NCBI RefSeq assembly: GCF_018130785.1
Contig: NZ_JAFCJT010000019.1
Coordinates: 62,001 to 126,000, forward strand
DNA from: Bradyrhizobium liaoningense
GTDB taxonomy: Bacteria; Pseudomonadota; Alphaproteobacteria; Rhizobiales; Xanthobacteraceae
DNA: 64,000 bases
Direction: 5' to 3'
The notes below the pieces were generated by a model that was not told the DNA's origin, did not search any database, and saw only the letters and a program-made list of their open reading frames with translations. Within the stretch, counting starts at the first letter, position 1; each line of letters starts with the position of its first letter. The position numbers and the translations under genes were made by a program. Below are positions 61,752 through 64,000 of the stretch, one piece after another.

Positions 61752-62705
61752 TCAGGTTTTGGTGACGTTGAGCAATGCATCGCGCGGCGCCGCAGCCGTT
61801 TGGCTGGGACGGTTAACCAGAAAAAGCCCAGCAATTACAAGGATCGCGGCGGCCCCGAATGTCAGGCTCAAGGTGTCGTGCATGATGAAATAGCTACCCA
61901 CCACGCCAAACAAAGGGGTGATGAAGGTAAAAGCCGACAATTTGCTGGCCGAATAGGCCTTCACCAGTGCGAACCAAAGCGTGAACGTGGTTCCAACCAC
62001 CCAGATCGCCTGGAAGGCCATCAGGCCGAGCGACAGCGGCGACGGGGTGTGGGTGATGGTCTCCCCGAACAGCCAGGCGGCGGTGCCGAGGATCGGGATC
62101 GAAATCGCGACCTGATAGCCGAGTGCCTTTTCCGGCGCCGCGAAGCGCAGCCTTGTGCCCTTGGCGACCAGCGTGGTCGCGGCCCAGAGCGAGGCGCCGA
62201 GCACGATCAGGAGATCGCCGAGCAGGACGTGGGAATCGACATTCGGCTGCGGCACGCCGATCGCGAGCGCGACGCCGGCGAAGCTCACCGCGAGGCCCAG
62301 CCATTGCGAGCCGCCAAGCCGCTCGCCGAGCATCTGATAGGAGCCGAGCGCGACGAAGAACGGGGCCGTGTAGAGGAACACGACCGCGCGGGAGGCGGAC
62401 GTCAGGCGCAGGCCCTGGAAGATCAGCACGAACTCAATGCCAAACATCAACCCGGCGATCAGGCCCGGCTTCCACGTGCCGTCATTCTCGAAGAATTTGA
62501 CGCCGCGAAACGTGCCGATGATGAACAGCACCGGCAACGCACCCATCGAGCGGATCATCGCCTGGAGCATCGGCGGCACGTCCGGCAGCACCAGCTTCAC
62601 CGCGATCTGATTAAAACCCCAGGTCAGGCACAGCATGAGCATCAGGGCGATGGCGCCGGCACTGAGGGCGCGACCGGCGGACGGTATGGTTTGAGGTGCG
62701 GACAT
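61752..62705 (-). CDS. EamA/DMT family transporter
   Basis: A 317-residue drug/metabolite transporter with ten predicted helices and two EamA repeats (SAGAIALMLMLCLTWGFNQI, ALPVLFIIGTFRGVKF, LTSASRAVVFLYTAPFFVAL, and the second half beginning LLGDLLIVLGASLWAATTLV). Substrate unknown. The start is ATG 62705. Same strand as zur (35 bp upstream) and ispG (12 bp downstream). Confidence 0.93.
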   Translation of the reverse strand: MSAPQTIPSAGRALSAGAIALMLMLCLTWGFNQIAVKLVLPDVPPMLQAMIRSMGALPVLFIIGTFRGVKFFENDGTWKPGLIAGLMFGIEFVLIFQGLRLTSASRAVVFLYTAPFFVALGSYQMLGERLGGSQWLGLAVSFAGVALAIGVPQPNVDSHVLLGDLLIVLGASLWAATTLVAKGTRLRFAAPEKALGYQVAISIPILGTAAWLFGETITHTPSPLSLGLMAFQAIWVVGTTFTLWFALVKAYSASKLSAFTFITPLFGVVGSYFIMHDTLSLTFGAAAILVIAGLFLVNRPSQTAAAPRDALLNVTKT

Positions 62706-62740
62706 TTCTTCCCGAGATCCGGCTTTGCGCCGTTGTTGCT

Positions 62741-63235
62741 TCAAGACTTCTTCTGGCAATGGGTGCAGACGCCTGTGATCTCCACCACGGACAGTTTTGG
62801 TGCGAAGCCTGAGCTGCGCGCGGCGGTATTGAGATCCTTGGCAAAGGACGCCGACGAGATCTCGCCGACCAGGCCGCAGCGCTCGCAGATCAGGAACGCC
62901 ACCGCCGAGGTCGCGTCATGGTCATGGGCCGCGCAGGCGAGATAGGCGTTGCGGCTTTCGATGCGGTGCACGAGGCCGTTGGCCATCAAAAAATCGAGAG
63001 CACGGTAGACCGTGATCGGCGCCGGCCGCTGCATCGACTTGGCCAGTTCGTCGATCACCTCATAGGCGCCGAGCGGCCTATGGCTGGACAGCAGCGCCCC
63101 CAGCACCTGGCGGCGTATAGGCGTGAATTTCTGCGCGCGCTGCTCGCAAACCGCCTCGGCATGCGCCAGCGCGTCCGCGGTGCAGCGGCCGTGATCGTGG
63201 TCAGGCGCGGGAAAGGCCGGCTTTGCGAGGGTCAT
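62741..63235 (-). CDS. zur: Zinc uptake regulator, Fur family (Zur-like)
   Basis: A 164-residue Fur-family protein with a winged helix (QKFTPIRRQVLGALLSSHRP and ITVYRALDFLMANGLVHRIE) and a dimerisation domain. Structural zinc CxxC pairs are FLICERCGLVGEI and VCTHCQKK, and NAYLACAAHDHDAT supplies regulatory ligands. The motifs FLICERCG and ITVYRALDFL fit Zur better than Fur or PerR. It heads a transcription unit with an EamA transporter and ispG. Confidence 0.9.
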   Translation of the reverse strand: MTLAKPAFPAPDHDHGRCTADALAHAEAVCEQRAQKFTPIRRQVLGALLSSHRPLGAYEVIDELAKSMQRPAPITVYRALDFLMANGLVHRIESRNAYLACAAHDHDATSAVAFLICERCGLVGEISSASFAKDLNTAARSSGFAPKLSVVEITGVCTHCQKKS

Positions 63236-63348
63236 GTGGCGCGTCTTCTAGCATTTCGGCGCGGGAACCCAAAGCACGACCGGCTGACTGGCTGCCAGCC
63301 ATGCTCATCTCGCGGGACAGCGTCCCGTTAACCCGCCATGAAATAATC

Positions 63349-63362
63349 ATAAGCTTGCTTAT
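63349..63362. promoter_or_regulatory. Inverted repeat ATAAGC-TT-GCTTAT upstream of MarR gene
   Basis: A perfect 6-bp inverted repeat with 2-bp spacer, 30 bp before the ATG at 63392. AAGCTT recurs at 63370-63375 and 63385-63390, so three related half-sites line the leader. It is a likely autoregulatory operator of the MarR protein. Confidence 0.55.
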
Positions 63363-63367
63363 TATAT

Positions 63368-63380
63368 CCAAGCTTATTGG
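63368..63380. promoter_or_regulatory. Second operator-like inverted repeat CCAAGCTTATTGG
   Basis: CCAA and TTGG flank an AAGCTTAT core related to the upstream 63349-63362 site. Together they make a compact operator region overlapping the probable -10 region and the ribosome-binding site (GGAG). Confidence 0.45.
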
Positions 63381-63391
63381 AGACCAAGCTT

Positions 63392-63874
63392 ATGACCCGC
63401 GGGTCTGTCGACCAGAACTTCCTGTTCACGCTCGGCGAGCTCTACCGCCTCTTGCGCGTCTATGCCGACAAGGAGGCATCGCGCTTCGGCATCACTCGCG
63501 CCCAATGGGCGGTGCTGGCCAAGGTCGAGCGCAGCGAGGGGATGAAACAGTCGGAACTCGCCGAGCTCCTGGAGATGCAGCCGATCACGCTGACGCGGCT
63601 GATCGACAAGCTGTGCGAGAGCGACTGGATCGAGCGCCGCAGTGACGCCTCGGACCGCCGCGTCAAACGCCTCTATCTGAAGAAGGCCGGGCGGCAACTG
63701 CTCGGCAAGATGAGCGGCCTGAAATCGGAGCTCACCGCGAACGCGCTCGACGGCATCAACCCGGCGGATGCGCACCGCCTTCTCACCCAACTCGAAACAA
63801 TCAAGGAAAACGTGCGTAACGCGATCCAGGCCTCTGGGGCGGAACAAGCGCGTAAGGAGCAGCGCTATGGCTGA
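63392..63874 (+). CDS. MarR family transcriptional regulator of an efflux operon
   Basis: A 160-residue winged-helix regulator (FGITRAQWAVLAKVERSEGM, KQSELAELLEMQPITLTRLI, DKLCESDWIERRSDASDRRV). I chose ATG 63392; an in-frame TTG at 63377 would add five residues. It overlaps the start of an HlyD-type gene by 8 bp, so it almost certainly represses a multidrug efflux operon. Confidence 0.93.
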   Translation: MTRGSVDQNFLFTLGELYRLLRVYADKEASRFGITRAQWAVLAKVERSEGMKQSELAELLEMQPITLTRLIDKLCESDWIERRSDASDRRVKRLYLKKAGRQLLGKMSGLKSELTANALDGINPADAHRLLTQLETIKENVRNAIQASGAEQARKEQRYG

Positions 63875-64000
63875 TCAGGTCCTCAAATTCCCGCCCGAGC
63901 AGAAGGGCGACAGCGGCAAGCCCACCAAGAAGGCTGGCACCGAGCCGCGCCGCCGCCTGATCGCGGGACTGCGGCGCTATCGCCGCGTCCTGCTGATGGT
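63867..64000 (+). CDS. HlyD/EmrA-type membrane fusion protein, N-terminal part (cut by window end)
   Basis: Only the first 44 residues are present: MADQVLKFPPEQKGDSGKPT, then basic sequence (EPRRRLIAGLRRYRRVLLMV) leading into a membrane anchor. A charged, short cytoplasmic tail before a single helix, right after a MarR gene, is typical of EmrA/HlyD efflux adaptors. The identification rests mainly on context. Confidence 0.6.
   Translation, partial: MADQVLKFPPEQKGDSGKPTKKAGTEPRRRLIAGLRRYRRVLLM

Noticed and set aside
60393..62945. 850-codon open frame on the plus strand across ispG, eamA and zur
   Set aside because: Antisense shadow. Long antisense frames also occur at 1832-3121, 7198-9591, 10786-12288, 14570-16186, 19158-21122, 25437-27038 and 27273-29090, all explained by third-position GC.

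Overview
The window is high-GC alphaproteobacterial chromosome, almost certainly Bradyrhizobium or a very close relative (Nitrobacteraceae). The evidence is the gene content (amino acid:[carrier protein] ligase with its carrier protein, class GN sortase pair, Urt/Fmd amide operon, tripartite tricarboxylate transporter genes), the intergenic palindromic repeats typical of that genus, and codon use so GC-rich at third positions that very long shadow frames lie antisense to nearly every gene. I see no rRNA, tRNA, CRISPR array, prophage, insertion sequence or plasmid function. It reads as ordinary chromosome with dense short operons.

Layout. 1-6.2 kb: fatty or organic acid catabolism (GST, two acyl-CoA dehydrogenases, an acyl-CoA synthetase, a branched-chain-amino-acid-type binding protein). 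6.3-10.7 kb: an HTH regulator, a class GN sortase with its single VIT/VWA substrate, and a glycosyltransferase remnant. 10.9-17.3 kb: an ADP-forming acyl-CoA synthetase, an MCE/MlaD protein and a large autotransporter. 17.4-29.7 kb: the most coherent system, an eight-gene leftward operon urtABCDE-fmdA-fmdB-amiE for uptake and hydrolysis of urea-like short amides. It is divergent from a very large hybrid histidine kinase whose N-terminus is an NCS1-transporter-like membrane domain followed by a Cys-rich knot, and from its LuxR-type response regulator. The kinase gene has a good sigma-54 promoter candidate.

29.9-35.2 kb: Baeyer-Villiger-type monooxygenase, secreted trypsin-like protease, HAD hydrolase, and the methylthioadenosine salvage pair mtnP-mtnA. 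35.5-39.4 kb: a carrier protein divergent from an acyl-CoA dehydrogenase, a seryl-tRNA-synthetase-like amino acid:[carrier protein] ligase and an acyltransferase-like protein, an aminoacyl-carrier-protein pathway whose product is unknown. 39.6-49 kb: two GGDEF/EAL proteins (one intact, one with a degenerate GGDEF), a tctCBA transporter operon, and a MarR regulator with a clear palindromic operator facing a small monooxygenase. 49-64 kb: housekeeping and envelope genes (rpmF, mtgA, polyprenyl synthase, caspase-like protein, GFA protein, class A beta-lactamase, Na+/H+ antiporter, cell-wall amidase, TauD dioxygenase, ispG, EamA exporter, zur, and a MarR-HlyD efflux operon cut by the window end).

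Between genes lie several families of palindromic repeats with terminal inverted repeats (GTCATT..., GTCGTCCC..., GGCGGGTTA..., AGCATGATC...), which account for much of the non-coding sequence. Start codons were chosen by eye from ribosome-binding sites and family N-termini. Several differ from the longest open frame and are noted as such.
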